Origin: Rhodopseudomonas palustris
GTDB lineage: Bacteria; Pseudomonadota; Alphaproteobacteria; Rhizobiales; Xanthobacteraceae
Length of the DNA: 64,000 nucleotides
Direction of reading: 5' to 3'
NCBI RefSeq assembly: GCF_034479375.1
Contig: NZ_CP140155.1
Location: 2,666,001-2,730,000 of the forward strand
Position numbers and translations under genes: made by a program. This document shows positions 1 to 9,565 of the stretch, piece by piece (the stretch's first letter is position 1; the number at the start of each line of letters is the position of its first letter). Under the pieces are notes generated by a model. That model saw nothing but the letters and a program-made list of their open reading frames with translations, was not told where the DNA came from and made no database searches.

Positions 1-2
1 CC

Positions 3-413
3 GACCTCACCCAGGTCTGGCAGCTCTATTTCGGCCTGTTCTTCATCGCCGTGGTGCTGTTCGCGCCCGGCGGCATCACCGGCCTGTTGATGATGCACCG
101 GCCGCTCATCCGCGCCGGCATGCTGTCGCGGATGCTGCCGAGCTATCTGGTGGCGGCGCTGCCGACGCTGGCGCTGGTCACCGGCCTGATGCTGATGATC
201 GAGACCATCGTGCATTACACCGTCAACCCGCACGAGGACCCGAACCGGGTCGCGTTCGGCATCCCGTTCAACGCGGCGAGCCCGCTGACCTGGGCGATCT
301 CCGCGGTGCTGATCGTGGTCGGCTTCGTGCTGTGCCGGATGGCCTGGGCCCGCGTCGGCCAGACCTGGGACGAAACCCTCACAGCCGCCCGCGCCAAGGT
401 TCATGCCCTATGA
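3..413 (+). CDS. livM: Branched-chain amino acid-type ABC transporter permease (LivM family), 3' part only
   Basis: The window opens inside this gene, so only the last 136 residues are seen, read in phase from base 3. The start has the VLFAPGGITGL stretch that normally closes the last core of LivM permeases. It forms part of the inner-membrane channel of a liv-type importer. Two further hydrophobic segments follow (about residues 45-70 and 95-115 of the visible part), so the protein runs nearly 100 residues beyond the point where LivM proteins usually end. The stop codon TGA overlaps the ATG of the next gene (ATGA), showing translational coupling with livG and livF. The family is clear from context; the substrate cannot be told. 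Confidence 0.8.
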   Translation, partial: DLTQVWQLYFGLFFIAVVLFAPGGITGLLMMHRPLIRAGMLSRMLPSYLVAALPTLALVTGLMLMIETIVHYTVNPHEDPNRVAFGIPFNAASPLTWAISAVLIVVGFVLCRMAWARVGQTWDETLTAARAKVHAL

Positions 414-1159
414 GCAATGCGATCGAACTCCACGGCGTCGAGAAGAGTTTCGGGATCACCAAGGTGATCCAGAACATCACGCTCAGCATCGCCCAGGGCG
501 AACGCCACGCGCTGATCGGCCCGAACGGCGCCGGCAAATCCACCACGTTCAACCTGATCAGCGGCTACATGCGGCCGACCTCCGGCCGCATCCTGCTGCG
601 CGGCGAGGAAATCTCCGGCCTGCGCCCGTTCCAGATCAACCGCCGCGGATTGTCGCGCTCGTTCCAGGTCACCAACGTGTTCGCCAACATGACGGTGTGG
701 GAGAATCTGCGCTGCGCCGTGCTGTGGGCGACGGGGCAGCGCTACGCGTTCTGGAAGAACGTCGACAATCTGCCCGAGGTGCGCGAGCGCACCGCGCAGA
801 TCCTCGAGGACATCCATTTGACCTCGCGCCGCGACGTGCCGGCCGGCCTGCTCACTTATGCCGAGCAGCGCGCGCTGGAGATCGGCATCACCATCGCCGG
901 CGGCGCCGACGTCATCCTGCTGGACGAGCCGACTGCCGGCATGAGCCACGCCGAGACCGAGCGCGCGGTGTCGCTGATCCGCCGGCTCACCGAGGGCCGC
1001 ACGCTGTTGATCGTCGAGCACGACATGAGCGTGGTGTTCGGCCTCGCCGACCGCATCTCGGTGCTGGTCTACGGCCAGGTGATCGCCTCGGGCACGCCGG
1101 ATGAAATTCGCGGCAACCCGAAGGTCAAGGAAGCCTATCTCGGCGAGGAGGCTGCCTGA
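410..1159 (+). CDS. livG: ABC transporter ATP-binding protein, LivG type
   Basis: ATPase subunit of the liv-type importer that powers uptake with LivF at the cytoplasmic face. The 249-residue protein begins MSNAIELHGVEKSFG; this ATG is chosen because it overlaps the upstream stop and gives the normal LivG length, whereas an ORF opening 78 bases earlier adds only residues without homology. Visible motifs are Walker A GPNGAGKST near residue 40, the LivG-type signature region LTYAEQR near 150, Walker B VILLDEPTAGMS near 170, and the switch His in VEHDMSVV. The C-terminus KVKEAYLGEE is typical of LivG. It is coupled to livF by another start/stop overlap. Substrate unknown. Confidence 0.92.
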   Translation: MSNAIELHGVEKSFGITKVIQNITLSIAQGERHALIGPNGAGKSTTFNLISGYMRPTSGRILLRGEEISGLRPFQINRRGLSRSFQVTNVFANMTVWENLRCAVLWATGQRYAFWKNVDNLPEVRERTAQILEDIHLTSRRDVPAGLLTYAEQRALEIGITIAGGADVILLDEPTAGMSHAETERAVSLIRRLTEGRTLLIVEHDMSVVFGLADRISVLVYGQVIASGTPDEIRGNPKVKEAYLGEEAA

Positions 1160-1857
1160 TGATGCTCGAGGTCAAGGATCTGCACGCTTACTACGGCAAG
1201 AGCCACATCCTGCAGGGCGTCGATATGCATATCGACGCCGGCGAGGTGGTCAGCCTGCTCGGCCGCAACGGCGTCGGCCGCTCCACCACGGTCAAGGCGA
1301 TCATGGGCGAGGTGCCGCCGCACGGCTCCATCGTGTTCAAGGGCAAGAACATCGCCGGCCTGCCGAGCTACAAGATCGCGCATCTCGGCCTCGGCTACGT
1401 GCCCGAGCACCGCGACATCTTCCCGGGCCTGACCGTCCGGCAGAACCTGATGCTCGGCGTCAAGAACCCGCGCAATCCGGGCAAGTGGCGGCCCGACGAC
1501 ATGCTCGACATGTTCTCGAACCTGAAGGAGCGCGCCGACACCGCGGCCGGCGTGCTGTCCGGCGGCGAGAAGCAGATGCTGACGATCTGCCGGACGCTGA
1601 TGGGCGATCCGGAACTGGTGATGATCGACGAACCGACCGAAGGGTTGGCGCCGATCATCGTCCAGCAGGTCGGCGACCTGATCGCCGAAATCGCCCGCCG
1701 CGGCGTCGCCATCCTGCTGGTCGAGCAGAAGCTGTCGATCGCGATGCGGATCTCGCACCGGGTCTATGTGATGGGCCACGGCAAGATCGTGTTCGAAGGC
1801 AGCCCCGCCGACCTCAAGGGCAACGATGCGGTCCGCAAGGAGTGGCTCGAGGTCTGA
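1159..1857 (+). CDS. livF: ABC transporter ATP-binding protein, LivF type, with Arg in Walker A
   Basis: Second ATPase of the same importer, 232 residues, the usual LivF length. ATG at 1159 overlaps the livG stop; a second ATG follows immediately at 1162. The signature LSGGEKQM (near residue 134) and Walker B LVMIDEPTEGLAP (near 155) are intact. The Walker A sequence reads GRNGVGRST, with arginine 41 replacing the lysine that contacts ATP phosphates. The switch region VEQKLSIA is normal. The Lys-to-Arg change would usually weaken ATP hydrolysis, so the site may be degenerate while LivG supplies the catalytic site. Everything else supports a functional gene in a livM-livG-livF operon. Confidence 0.9.
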   Translation: MMLEVKDLHAYYGKSHILQGVDMHIDAGEVVSLLGRNGVGRSTTVKAIMGEVPPHGSIVFKGKNIAGLPSYKIAHLGLGYVPEHRDIFPGLTVRQNLMLGVKNPRNPGKWRPDDMLDMFSNLKERADTAAGVLSGGEKQMLTICRTLMGDPELVMIDEPTEGLAPIIVQQVGDLIAEIARRGVAILLVEQKLSIAMRISHRVYVMGHGKIVFEGSPADLKGNDAVRKEWLEV

Positions 1858-1881
1858 GCTCACGCGTCACTGCATCTCGTT

Positions 1882-1973
1882 GGTCATGCCCGGCCTTGTG
1901 CCGGGCATCCACGTCTTGAAAGCGGCGCGGGAGCACAGACGTGGATGGCCGGGACAAGCCCGGCCATGACGAC
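1882..1973. repeat. Palindromic intergenic repeat (GTCATGCCCGGC...type)
   Basis: Two arms of about 35 bases, ggtcatgcccggccttgtgc (from 1882) and its near-exact inverted partner ending ggccatgacgacc (to 1973), face each other across about 20 bases. Each arm also contains its own short palindrome (GCCCGG...CCGGGC). Repeats of this sequence are widespread between genes in Bradyrhizobium and Rhodopseudomonas genomes. It lies just after livF and could act as a transcript-end hairpin. No gene is present. Confidence 0.75.
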
Positions 1974-2021
1974 CTGGTAAGACGCCATCAACGACCGTTG
2001 GTCTGCCCGCACGATTTGCGC

Positions 2022-2052
2022 TTGACTTGGAGCGCACTCTAACCTGTAGCAA
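2022..2052 (+). promoter_or_regulatory. MerR-type promoter with 19-bp spacer and operator dyad
   Basis: A -35 box TTGACT (2022-2027) is separated by 19 bases from a -10 box TAGCAA (2047-2052). The long spacer holds an imperfect dyad TTGGAG-N4-CTCTAA (2027-2042). Over-long spacers with a central dyad are the hallmark of promoters activated by MerR proteins through DNA untwisting. The element lies 28 bases upstream of a merR-family gene, so autoregulation is likely. Confidence 0.65.
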
Positions 2053-2079
2053 CAGGGCGTCGGACGGACAGAGCAGGCC

Positions 2080-2514
2080 ATGAAGATCGGAGACCTCGCC
2101 AGGCGAACCGGATTGACCGCCCATACGCTGCGCTATTACGAGCGGATCGGGCTGTTGCCCCGCGCCTCGCGCGATGCATCCGGTCAGCGTGACTACGACG
2201 CGTCGATCCTGGTCTGGATCGAATTTCTCGGTCGCCTCAAGACCACCGGGATGCCGATCCGGGACATGCTGCGCTATGCGAAACTGCGCGCCCGCGGGGC
2301 CGCGACAGAGGACGCCCGCCGCGTCCTGCTGCAGCAGCACCGCGACAAGGTGCAGGCGCATGTCGCCGAACTTCTGGCCTGCCTGACCGTCCTCGACACC
2401 AAGATCGCCGGCTATGCCGCCGGCGCCAGCAAGGTGGAGACGGACGATGACGCAACACCACACCGACCCGCACGAAAGGTACGAGCGCGGCCTGCGCGCG
2501 CTCGCGGCGATTGA
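2080..2514 (+). CDS. MerR-family transcriptional regulator
   Basis: A 144-residue regulator starting MKIGDLARRTGLTAHTLRYY, the classic MerR winged helix-turn-helix with the TLRYYERIGLL motif, followed by the helical effector/dimerisation region (about residues 75-120). Only one cysteine (in LLACLTV) is present and there is no metal-binding loop, so it resembles the AdhR/NmlR-like branch rather than metal sensors. The upstream promoter has the 19-bp spacer expected for MerR targets. The 3' end overlaps the next gene by 68 bases in another frame, so it probably controls itself together with that carboxymuconolactone-decarboxylase-like partner. Effector unknown. Confidence 0.88.
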   Translation: MKIGDLARRTGLTAHTLRYYERIGLLPRASRDASGQRDYDASILVWIEFLGRLKTTGMPIRDMLRYAKLRARGAATEDARRVLLQQHRDKVQAHVAELLACLTVLDTKIAGYAAGASKVETDDDATPHRPARKVRARPARARGD

Positions 2515-2863
2515 CGGCGACGCCGGCCACAAGGTGGTCGAGGCGCTGGCCGAGATCGCGCCGGATTTCGCCCGCTATCTGATCGAGTTTCCGTTCGGCG
2601 ACATCTACAGCCGCCCCGGCCTCGACCTGCGCGCGCGCGAGATCGCGACCATCGCCGCGCTGACCGCGATGGGCAACGCCACGCCCCAGCTCAAGGTGCA
2701 TATCGAGGCCGGGCTGAATGTCGGACTGAGCCGCGACGAGATCACCGAAATCATCATGCAGATGGCGGTCTATGCCGGTTTCCCGGCGGCGCTGAACGGC
2801 CTGTTCGCGGCCAAAGAGGTGTTCACCAGCCGCGCTGCGGCGGATCGGGAGCCCGTAGCTTGA
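2447..2863 (+). CDS. Carboxymuconolactone decarboxylase family protein
   Basis: A 138-residue protein of the CMD/AhpD-like fold. The start MTQHHTDPHERYERGLRAL is chosen because a GGAG Shine-Dalgarno sequence sits just upstream (2436-2439); an ORF opening 33 bases earlier lacks one. The family core is recognisable: REIATIAALTAMGNATPQL (about residues 64-82), KVHIEAGLNVGLSRDEI, then EIIMQMAVYAGFPAALNGL. It lacks the CxxC pair of AhpD peroxidases, so it belongs with the decarboxylase/lactonase-like members, small enzymes often paired with MerR regulators. The actual substrate is unknown. A GGGGG/CCCCC hairpin (2943-2960) lies downstream without a T-run. Confidence 0.85.
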   Translation: MTQHHTDPHERYERGLRALAAIDGDAGHKVVEALAEIAPDFARYLIEFPFGDIYSRPGLDLRAREIATIAALTAMGNATPQLKVHIEAGLNVGLSRDEITEIIMQMAVYAGFPAALNGLFAAKEVFTSRAAADREPVA

Positions 2864-2983
2864 TCGACCTTGTTGTTCAAGGGCGAGCTCGAGGCCGGGG
2901 CGGCTCGTCCGACTTCCGCATCGGCGCGTTTCGGACTACGGTCGGGGGCTGTGTCCCCCGGCGCCCCCGAATCATGAGCCTCG

Positions 2984-3565
2984 ATGCTGTCTGCGCTGAC
3001 CCGAACGAGAACCCGGCTCGCTGATTTTGCCGCCAACAACGACCCGCTCGCGGCCACCGGTAATCTGGTCGCGCTGGTGCTGGCCGGCAATACACCGTTC
3101 TATCCGATCTATGTCGCGGTGCTTGCCGGCCCGGGCGGGATGCCGTGGCTGCTGCTGACGCTGCTGTCGTTTCCGCTGTTCTGCCTTGTTCCGGTCCTCG
3201 CCCGCAAGAATCCGCTGCTCGGCCGGATCGCGCTGTCGCTGACGGCGACCGGCAACACCGTGTTCTGCACCTGGCTGCTCGGCGTGCCATCGGGGATCGA
3301 ATTGTTTCTGCTGCCCTGCGCGACGCTCTCCAGTCTGCTGTTCCGCCGCAGCGAGCGGCTGCTGATGCTGCCATTGGCCGGGTTGCCGGTCGCGGCCTAT
3401 TTCTTTCTGCACGGCCGCTACGGCGCGCCGCCGCACATCTACCAGGCCGACGAATATGCCGCGCTGTTTTCGATGAACGCGATCAGCGCCGCGATGATCT
3501 CGATCTTCATCGGGATCGTGTTTTCCGGGCTGTTCGCCGAGCCGGCCGAAAGCCGCAAAGCGTGA
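2984..3565 (+). CDS. Hypothetical multi-pass membrane protein
   Basis: A 193-residue protein I do not recognise. The N-terminus (MLSALTRTRTRLADFAANND) is hydrophilic and basic; after it come about five hydrophobic segments (roughly residues 25-48, 52-72, 78-98, 100-135 and 165-187). The topology of a small integral membrane sensor domain is conceivable, but no output domain is attached. Its stop TGA (3563-3565) overlaps the GTG start of the following membrane protein, so the two are translated together and probably act together. Confidence 0.6.
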   Translation: MLSALTRTRTRLADFAANNDPLAATGNLVALVLAGNTPFYPIYVAVLAGPGGMPWLLLTLLSFPLFCLVPVLARKNPLLGRIALSLTATGNTVFCTWLLGVPSGIELFLLPCATLSSLLFRRSERLLMLPLAGLPVAAYFFLHGRYGAPPHIYQADEYAALFSMNAISAAMISIFIGIVFSGLFAEPAESRKA

Positions 3566-5418
3566 CCGACCGCCGCAACCGGCTCGACCTGCTCGCCTTC
3601 CTGATCGTGCTGGCCGCCGCGATCGCGATCGCCGGCGTGATGTTCGCGGACTATTATCGCTCGCCCGATCTGCTGTGGCGCTACTATTATCACGACCGCA
3701 ACTCGCATTACAGTTTCGGGCTCGACCTCGCGCTGGCGATGCGCGACCTCGATCCCGTCTGGTTCTTCACCGAGCTGGAAAAGGCCAAGGTCTGGCCGCC
3801 GCTCCACGGGCTGGTGCTGAGCGCCGTGCTGCTGGTCGGCGGTATCGATTATCGGCTCGGCATCGTGCCGAGCCTGATCGGCTGGGTCGCGACGATCGCC
3901 TTCACATGGCTGATCGCGCGCCGACTGATCGCCGGCCGGATGGAGGGTCTGTTCGCCGCGGCCGTCGCGACAATCCTGACGGCGGCCAGCCCGGCGTTCC
4001 GGCTGATCAGCGCCGATGTGATGCTGGAAGGCCTCGGCGCCGGCCTTTCCGCCGCGGCGCTGTGGGCCTATCTGCACGCAGCCGCTGCCCCCGAGAAAGC
4101 GGCGCGCTGGCGGTTGCTCGCCGTGATCCTCACGGCGCTGTTCTTCCACAAGGGCAACTACTGGGGCCTGCTGCTGGCGCCGATCGCGATCGCCTTCGCC
4201 ACCGAACACTGGCGCGCCACGCTCGCGACCGCGCGCGCCGTCGGCCGGGTCAGGGTCGGCGCAGCGATCGCGGCCCTGCTCCGGCAGCCGCTGCTGATCC
4301 TCGCCGCGCTGATGGCGGCGCTGGTGGGCTACATCTATGCGCGCGGCCCGACGGCGCTGGAGCTGTTCGGCAAATCCGTGTCGCTGTATCCGCCCGAGAA
4401 CCTGACCACCATCGCCTACGCGCTGGTGTTCCTGTGGTGGGCGCTGTTGTGGTGGCGCCACAAGGCCGCGATCGACCGCGCGCTCGGCATTCCCGGCCGC
4501 GCCCTGCTGTACTGGCACATCACGCCGATCGCGATCTCGTTTCTGCTGCCGCACCGGCTGTCGCGCTTCCTGTGGTTCGTCGGACCGGCCAACAATCCCC
4601 AGGGCGACGGCCTGTGGCATAGCGCACGGTTCTATTGGCACGTGTTCGCCGACGCCTTCCATACCCAGCCCTGGCTGGCGATCCCCGCATTGGCCTTCGC
4701 GGTGATCGGCGCACTCGGCATCCGGCGCCTCGCGCCCGGCGCGCGCGTGGTGTTTCTGTTCGCAGCGCTGGCGTGGATCGGCGTGCTGATCCACCCGCAG
4801 CACCAGGGTCGCTTCATGTCGACCTGGGTGTTCGCGGTGTGGATCTGCAGCGGAGTCGGCGCCGGGCTGATGCTCGGCCGGTTGCGCGGCCTGCTGTCGG
4901 CGTGGGTGCGCGCCACCGTCGCCGGCGCTGCCGCGGCGTCTCTGCTGCTCGTCAATGTCGGCCACGCCATCCCGGAGGTCGCCTACACCTACGCGATCCA
5001 CCCCAGCCCGAACAGCGGACCATCCGATCTCGGTCTGATCCGTCCCTATCTCGACGAACTGAACGGCGCCCGCGAGGTCACGGTGCTCGCCACCTTCGGG
5101 TCGAGCAAGCTGTTCGCCTGGGTGATCCGCGAGCACTGCCGCTGCCACATGATCGTGCCCGATCCGTTCATCGCCGACCTAGCCACCCGCGAGGATGTCC
5201 GGCGCGTGGCGGCCGAACGGATCGCGCGGTCGACCGCCGACATCATCGTGACCATCGACGCGCCGAGCAGCCGCTACGAACTGCCTTCGGTCGGATGGGT
5301 CTATTCGCGGATGGCGGGGATCGTGGACGCCATGAACGAACAGACCCGCTACGCGCGCGGCACCACCTACGATCTGCCGGACCAACAGGCGCAGGCGACG
5401 ATCTGGCGGCGGCGCTGA
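3562..5418 (+). CDS. Large membrane protein, probable polyprenyl-phosphate-dependent glycosyltransferase
   Basis: A 618-residue integral membrane protein with about 11 hydrophobic segments and an N-terminal loop after the first helix carrying YYYHDRNSHYSFGLDLA. The arrangement (first helix, acidic or aromatic periplasmic loop, many helices, soluble C-terminal domain from about residue 490) resembles the ArnT/PMT-like GT-C superfamily, but no diagnostic Asp pair is certain. GTG at 3562 is chosen because it overlaps the previous stop; a longer in-frame ORF from 3145 would lie inside the upstream gene. The soluble tail contains VTVLATFGSSKLFAWVIREH. It may transfer a sugar to lipid or protein. 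Function uncertain. Confidence 0.65.
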   Translation: MTDRRNRLDLLAFLIVLAAAIAIAGVMFADYYRSPDLLWRYYYHDRNSHYSFGLDLALAMRDLDPVWFFTELEKAKVWPPLHGLVLSAVLLVGGIDYRLGIVPSLIGWVATIAFTWLIARRLIAGRMEGLFAAAVATILTAASPAFRLISADVMLEGLGAGLSAAALWAYLHAAAAPEKAARWRLLAVILTALFFHKGNYWGLLLAPIAIAFATEHWRATLATARAVGRVRVGAAIAALLRQPLLILAALMAALVGYIYARGPTALELFGKSVSLYPPENLTTIAYALVFLWWALLWWRHKAAIDRALGIPGRALLYWHITPIAISFLLPHRLSRFLWFVGPANNPQGDGLWHSARFYWHVFADAFHTQPWLAIPALAFAVIGALGIRRLAPGARVVFLFAALAWIGVLIHPQHQGRFMSTWVFAVWICSGVGAGLMLGRLRGLLSAWVRATVAGAAAASLLLVNVGHAIPEVAYTYAIHPSPNSGPSDLGLIRPYLDELNGAREVTVLATFGSSKLFAWVIREHCRCHMIVPDPFIADLATREDVRRVAAERIARSTADIIVTIDAPSSRYELPSVGWVYSRMAGIVDAMNEQTRYARGTTYDLPDQQAQATIWRRR

Positions 5419-5715
5419 CGCCGAGCGCGTAGCGCGATCGTTTGCATTGCAACATGCAACGACATGAGCGCGATGACGGCATGTACCGCGTCGCACCGCG
5501 CAGACGGGACGGCAGCGGTAACCGCAAGCTGTTTCGAACCGGCCTGCGCCGAGATCTCCCTTTCAAGACGCACTTAGTCGAATATCATCAAAGACTCGGC
5601 TGGCATAAAATTCCGCAGACGGGTAAACCGCTCAAGACAAGGCGTGGCAAACGCCGGGAGCATATGACGGTCGGACGCGGCAAACCGCGGCGACGGATGC
5701 TCGGGAGGAACAGGG
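5419..5715. other. Intergenic region without a recognisable gene
   Basis: About 300 bases between the membrane-protein pair and the second liv operon. It is less GC-rich than its surroundings around 5575-5620. A possible -10 box TAAAAT lies at 5606-5611, but the matching -35 is weak. The downstream end carries the Shine-Dalgarno sequence GGAGG (5704-5708) for the next gene. A promoter for the liv operon is expected here but cannot be placed with certainty. Confidence 0.4.
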
Positions 5716-6539
<824 letters not shown>

Positions 6540-6543
<4 letters not shown>

Positions 6544-8471
6544 TGGACTACGCCGGCCGCGTCGCGGCAGCCGATACGTTTCCCAAGCTGCTGCGACTCA
6601 ATGCGCGCGAATGCGGCGGCGAGATCGCCTTGCGCGAAAAGTCGCTCGGGCTCTGGCGCGTCTTCACCTGGGCCGACTACCAGACCCGGGTGCACGATTT
6701 CGCGCTCGGCATGGTCGAACTCGGGCTCGGCCGCGGCGACGTCATCGGCATCATCGGCGACAACCGGCCGGACTGGGTGTCCGCCGAGATCGCCACCCAC
6801 GCCATCGGCGCGATGAGCCTGGGGCTGTATCGCGACGTGCTCGACGAGGAAGCCGCCTATCTGCTCACTTACGGCGAGGCCAAGCTGGTTTTCGCCGAGG
6901 ACGAGGAGCAGGTCGACAAGCTGCTCCTTCTCGCCGAGCGCGTGCCGAATTTGAAGCACATCGTCTATTCCGATCCGCGCGGCATGCGCAAATACGACGA
7001 CCCGCGGCTGCTGCCGGCCGACACGCTGGCGGCGATGGGCCGCGCCCGCGCCGGCCGCGAGCCAGGGATCTACGATCGCCTCGTCGATGCGACGGGCGGC
7101 GAGGACGTCGCGATCCTCTGCACCACCTCCGGCACCACCGCGCATCCCAAACTGGCGATGCTGGCCGCGGGACGCGTGCTGAAGCACTGCGCGACCTATC
7201 TCAGCTTCGATCCCAAGGGGCCGGACGACGAATACGTCTCGGTGCTGCCCCTGCCGTGGATCATGGAGCAGGTCTACGCGCTCGGCAAAGGGCTGTTGTG
7301 CCGGATGAAGGTCAACTTCGTCGAAGAGCCCGACACCATGATGAACGACTTCCGAGAGATCGCGCCGACCTTCGTGCTGTTCGCGCCGCGGGTGTGGGAA
7401 GGCATCGCCGCCGACGTGCGCGCGCGGGTGATGGACGCCTCGCCGCTGAAGCAGCGGCTGTACGAGACCGGCATGAAGGCCGGCCTCGCGGCGCTCGCCG
7501 AGGGCAAGCATTCGGCGTTCGCCGATGCGGTGCTGTTCCGCGCGCTGCGCGACCGGCTCGGCTTCACGCGGCTGCGCTCGGCGGCGACCGGCGGCGCGGC
7601 GCTCGGCCCGGATACTTTCAAGTTCTTCCGCGCCATGGGCGTGCCGCTGCGCACGCTTTACGGCCAGACCGAACTGCTCGGCGCCTACACGCTACACAAA
7701 GCGGACGCGGTCGATCCGGACACGACCGGCGTGGCGATGGGCGCCGAGATCGAGATCAAGGTCGAGAACCCCGACGTGCAGGGCATCGGCGAGATCGTGG
7801 TGCGCCATCCCAACATGTATCTCGGCTACTACAAGAACGAGGAGGCCTCCGCCGCCGACATGAAGGACGGCTGGATGCAGTCCGGCGACGCCGGCTATTT
7901 CAACGCGCGCGGCCAGCTCGTCGTCATCGACCGCATCAAGGATCTGGCCGAGACCTCGCATGGCGAGAAGTTCTCGCCGCAATATATCGAGAACAAGCTG
8001 AAATTCTCGCCCTACGTCGCCGAAGCCGTGGTGCTCGGCGCCGGCCGCGACCGGCTCGCGGCGATGATCTGCATCCGCTATTCGATCATCTCGAAATGGG
8101 CCGAAAAGAAGCGGATCGGCTTCACCACCTATTCGGACCTCGCGTCCCGGCCCGAAGTCTACGAGATGCTGCGCAGCGAGGTCGAATCGGTCAATGCGAC
8201 GCTGCCCGCCGCGCAGCGGATCTCGCGCTTCCTGCTGCTGTACAAGGAGCTCGACGCCGATGACGGCGAACTGACGAGGACCCGCAAGGTCCGCCGCAGC
8301 GTGATCAACGAGAAATACGCCGACATCATCGACGGCATCTATGGCGGCCGGAGCGAGATCCCGGTCGACACCCAGATCCAGTTCCAGGACGGCACCACGC
8401 AGCGGATCCGGACCACGCTGAAGGTGGTCGAGCTCGGCCATGGCACTGCGCACGCGGAGGCGGCGGAATGA
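6540..8471 (+). CDS. AMP-dependent acyl-CoA synthetase (long-chain type)
   Basis: A 643-residue ligase forming acyl-CoA from a carboxylic acid, ATP and CoA through an acyl-adenylate. The start MMDYAGRVAAADTFPKLLR overlaps the livG stop; an in-frame extension to 5442 runs through livG and is rejected. Motifs: the P-loop-like CTTSGTTAHPKLAML near residue 195, YGQTEL near 375, SGDAGYF near 445, and VVIDRIKDLAETSHGEKFSP near 460-480, which resembles long-chain synthetases. Lying inside a liv-type transporter operon, it probably activates the imported acid; aromatic or fatty acids are plausible given the habits of this bacterial group, but this is inference. Confidence 0.88.
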
Positions 8472-8504
8472 GCGCGCTGTCGATCGCAACAACGCCAGTG
8501 ACTG

Positions 8505-8642
8505 CGCCCTCTCCACTTGTAGGAGAGGGCAGCATCAACGCCCGCCCCGCTGACAACCGGGTGAGGGGTCGGGCGCGACGTCGGCGCCCCCTCACCCGCC
8601 CTCGCTTCGCTCGGGCACCCTCTCCCACAAGGGGAGAGGGGA
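8505..8642. repeat. Intergenic palindromic repeat (CCCTCTCC...GGAGAGGG type)
   Basis: The region carries two short hairpins, ccctctcc-acttgta-ggagaggg (8507-8529) and ccctctcccacaaggggag (from 8618), flanking a larger inverted pair gggtgagggg (8550-8559) and ccccctcaccc (8588-8598). The overall structure folds into a long cruciform. This repeat family is common between genes in Rhizobiales. It separates the synthetase from livH inside the operon and could stabilise or end the upstream mRNA. Confidence 0.75.
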
Positions 8643-8670
8643 AGCGCCCCCTCGCTGGTAGTCACGCCGC

Positions 8671-9564
8671 ATGAACACACAGCTTCTGTTCCAGCTTCTC
8701 GTCAACGGCCTCGTGGTCGGCACGCTGTACGGCGTGGTGGCGATGAGTTTCGTGCTGATCTACAAGGCCACGCAGGTCGTCAACTTCGCCCAGGGGGAGC
8801 TGCTGCTGATCGGCGCCTGGGTGTGCTGGGCGCTGCTGGCGAAATATCAGGTGCCGTTCTATGTCGGCATGCCGCTGACGCTGGTGTTCATGTTCGCGTT
8901 CGGCATCGCGATCCAGATCGTGGTGCTGCGGCCGATGATCGGCGAGCCGATCATCTCGGTGATCATGGTGACGATCGCGCTCTCCACCGTATTCCAGGCG
9001 ACGCTGAAATGGATCTTCGGCGTCAACCCGCAGCCGTTCCCGCAGATCTTCACCAGCCAGTCGGTGTCGATCGGTGGGCTGCAGATCCAGACCGTCTATG
9101 TGATGAGTCTGGTGGTCTCGATCGCGATGATGATCGGGATGGCGTGGTTCTTCCGGGTGTCGAAATACGGCCTGGCGATGCGCGCCACCGCGTTCAACCA
9201 GCAGGTCGCGCAGTCGCTCGGCATCTCGGTGAAAAGCGTGTTCGCGATGGCCTGGGCGATCTCGGCCACGGTCTCGGCGGTCGCCGGCGTCGTCGTCGCC
9301 GTGGTCAACGGCGTGTCGTCCGGCCTGTCGGCCTACGGCATCAAGGTGTTCCCGGCGGCGATCCTCGGCGGGCTCGACTCGATCGGCGGCGCGGTGCTCG
9401 GCGGCATCATCATCGGCCTTTTGGAAAACCTCGCGCAGTATATCGACAGCGAATATCTGCACTGGGGCAATCTCTACGAAATCGCGCCGTTCTACGTGAT
9501 GATCATCATCCTGATGATCAAGCCTTACGGCCTGTTCGGCACCAAGGACATCGAGCGCATCTGA
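8671..9564 (+). CDS. livH: Branched-chain amino acid-type ABC transporter permease, LivH type
   Basis: Inner-membrane permease of 297 residues. The N-terminus LLVNGLVVGTLYGVVAMSF and the following IYKATQVVNFAQGELLLIG are diagnostic of LivH. About eight membrane segments follow, and AAILGGLDSIGGAVLGGII near residue 230-248 is the conserved cytoplasmic coupling region that meets the ATPases. It ends with the usual PYGLFGTKDIERI. One base separates it from livM. No good Shine-Dalgarno sequence precedes the ATG. Confidence 0.92.
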   Translation: MNTQLLFQLLVNGLVVGTLYGVVAMSFVLIYKATQVVNFAQGELLLIGAWVCWALLAKYQVPFYVGMPLTLVFMFAFGIAIQIVVLRPMIGEPIISVIMVTIALSTVFQATLKWIFGVNPQPFPQIFTSQSVSIGGLQIQTVYVMSLVVSIAMMIGMAWFFRVSKYGLAMRATAFNQQVAQSLGISVKSVFAMAWAISATVSAVAGVVVAVVNGVSSGLSAYGIKVFPAAILGGLDSIGGAVLGGIIIGLLENLAQYIDSEYLHWGNLYEIAPFYVMIIILMIKPYGLFGTKDIERI

Positions 9565-9565
9565 A

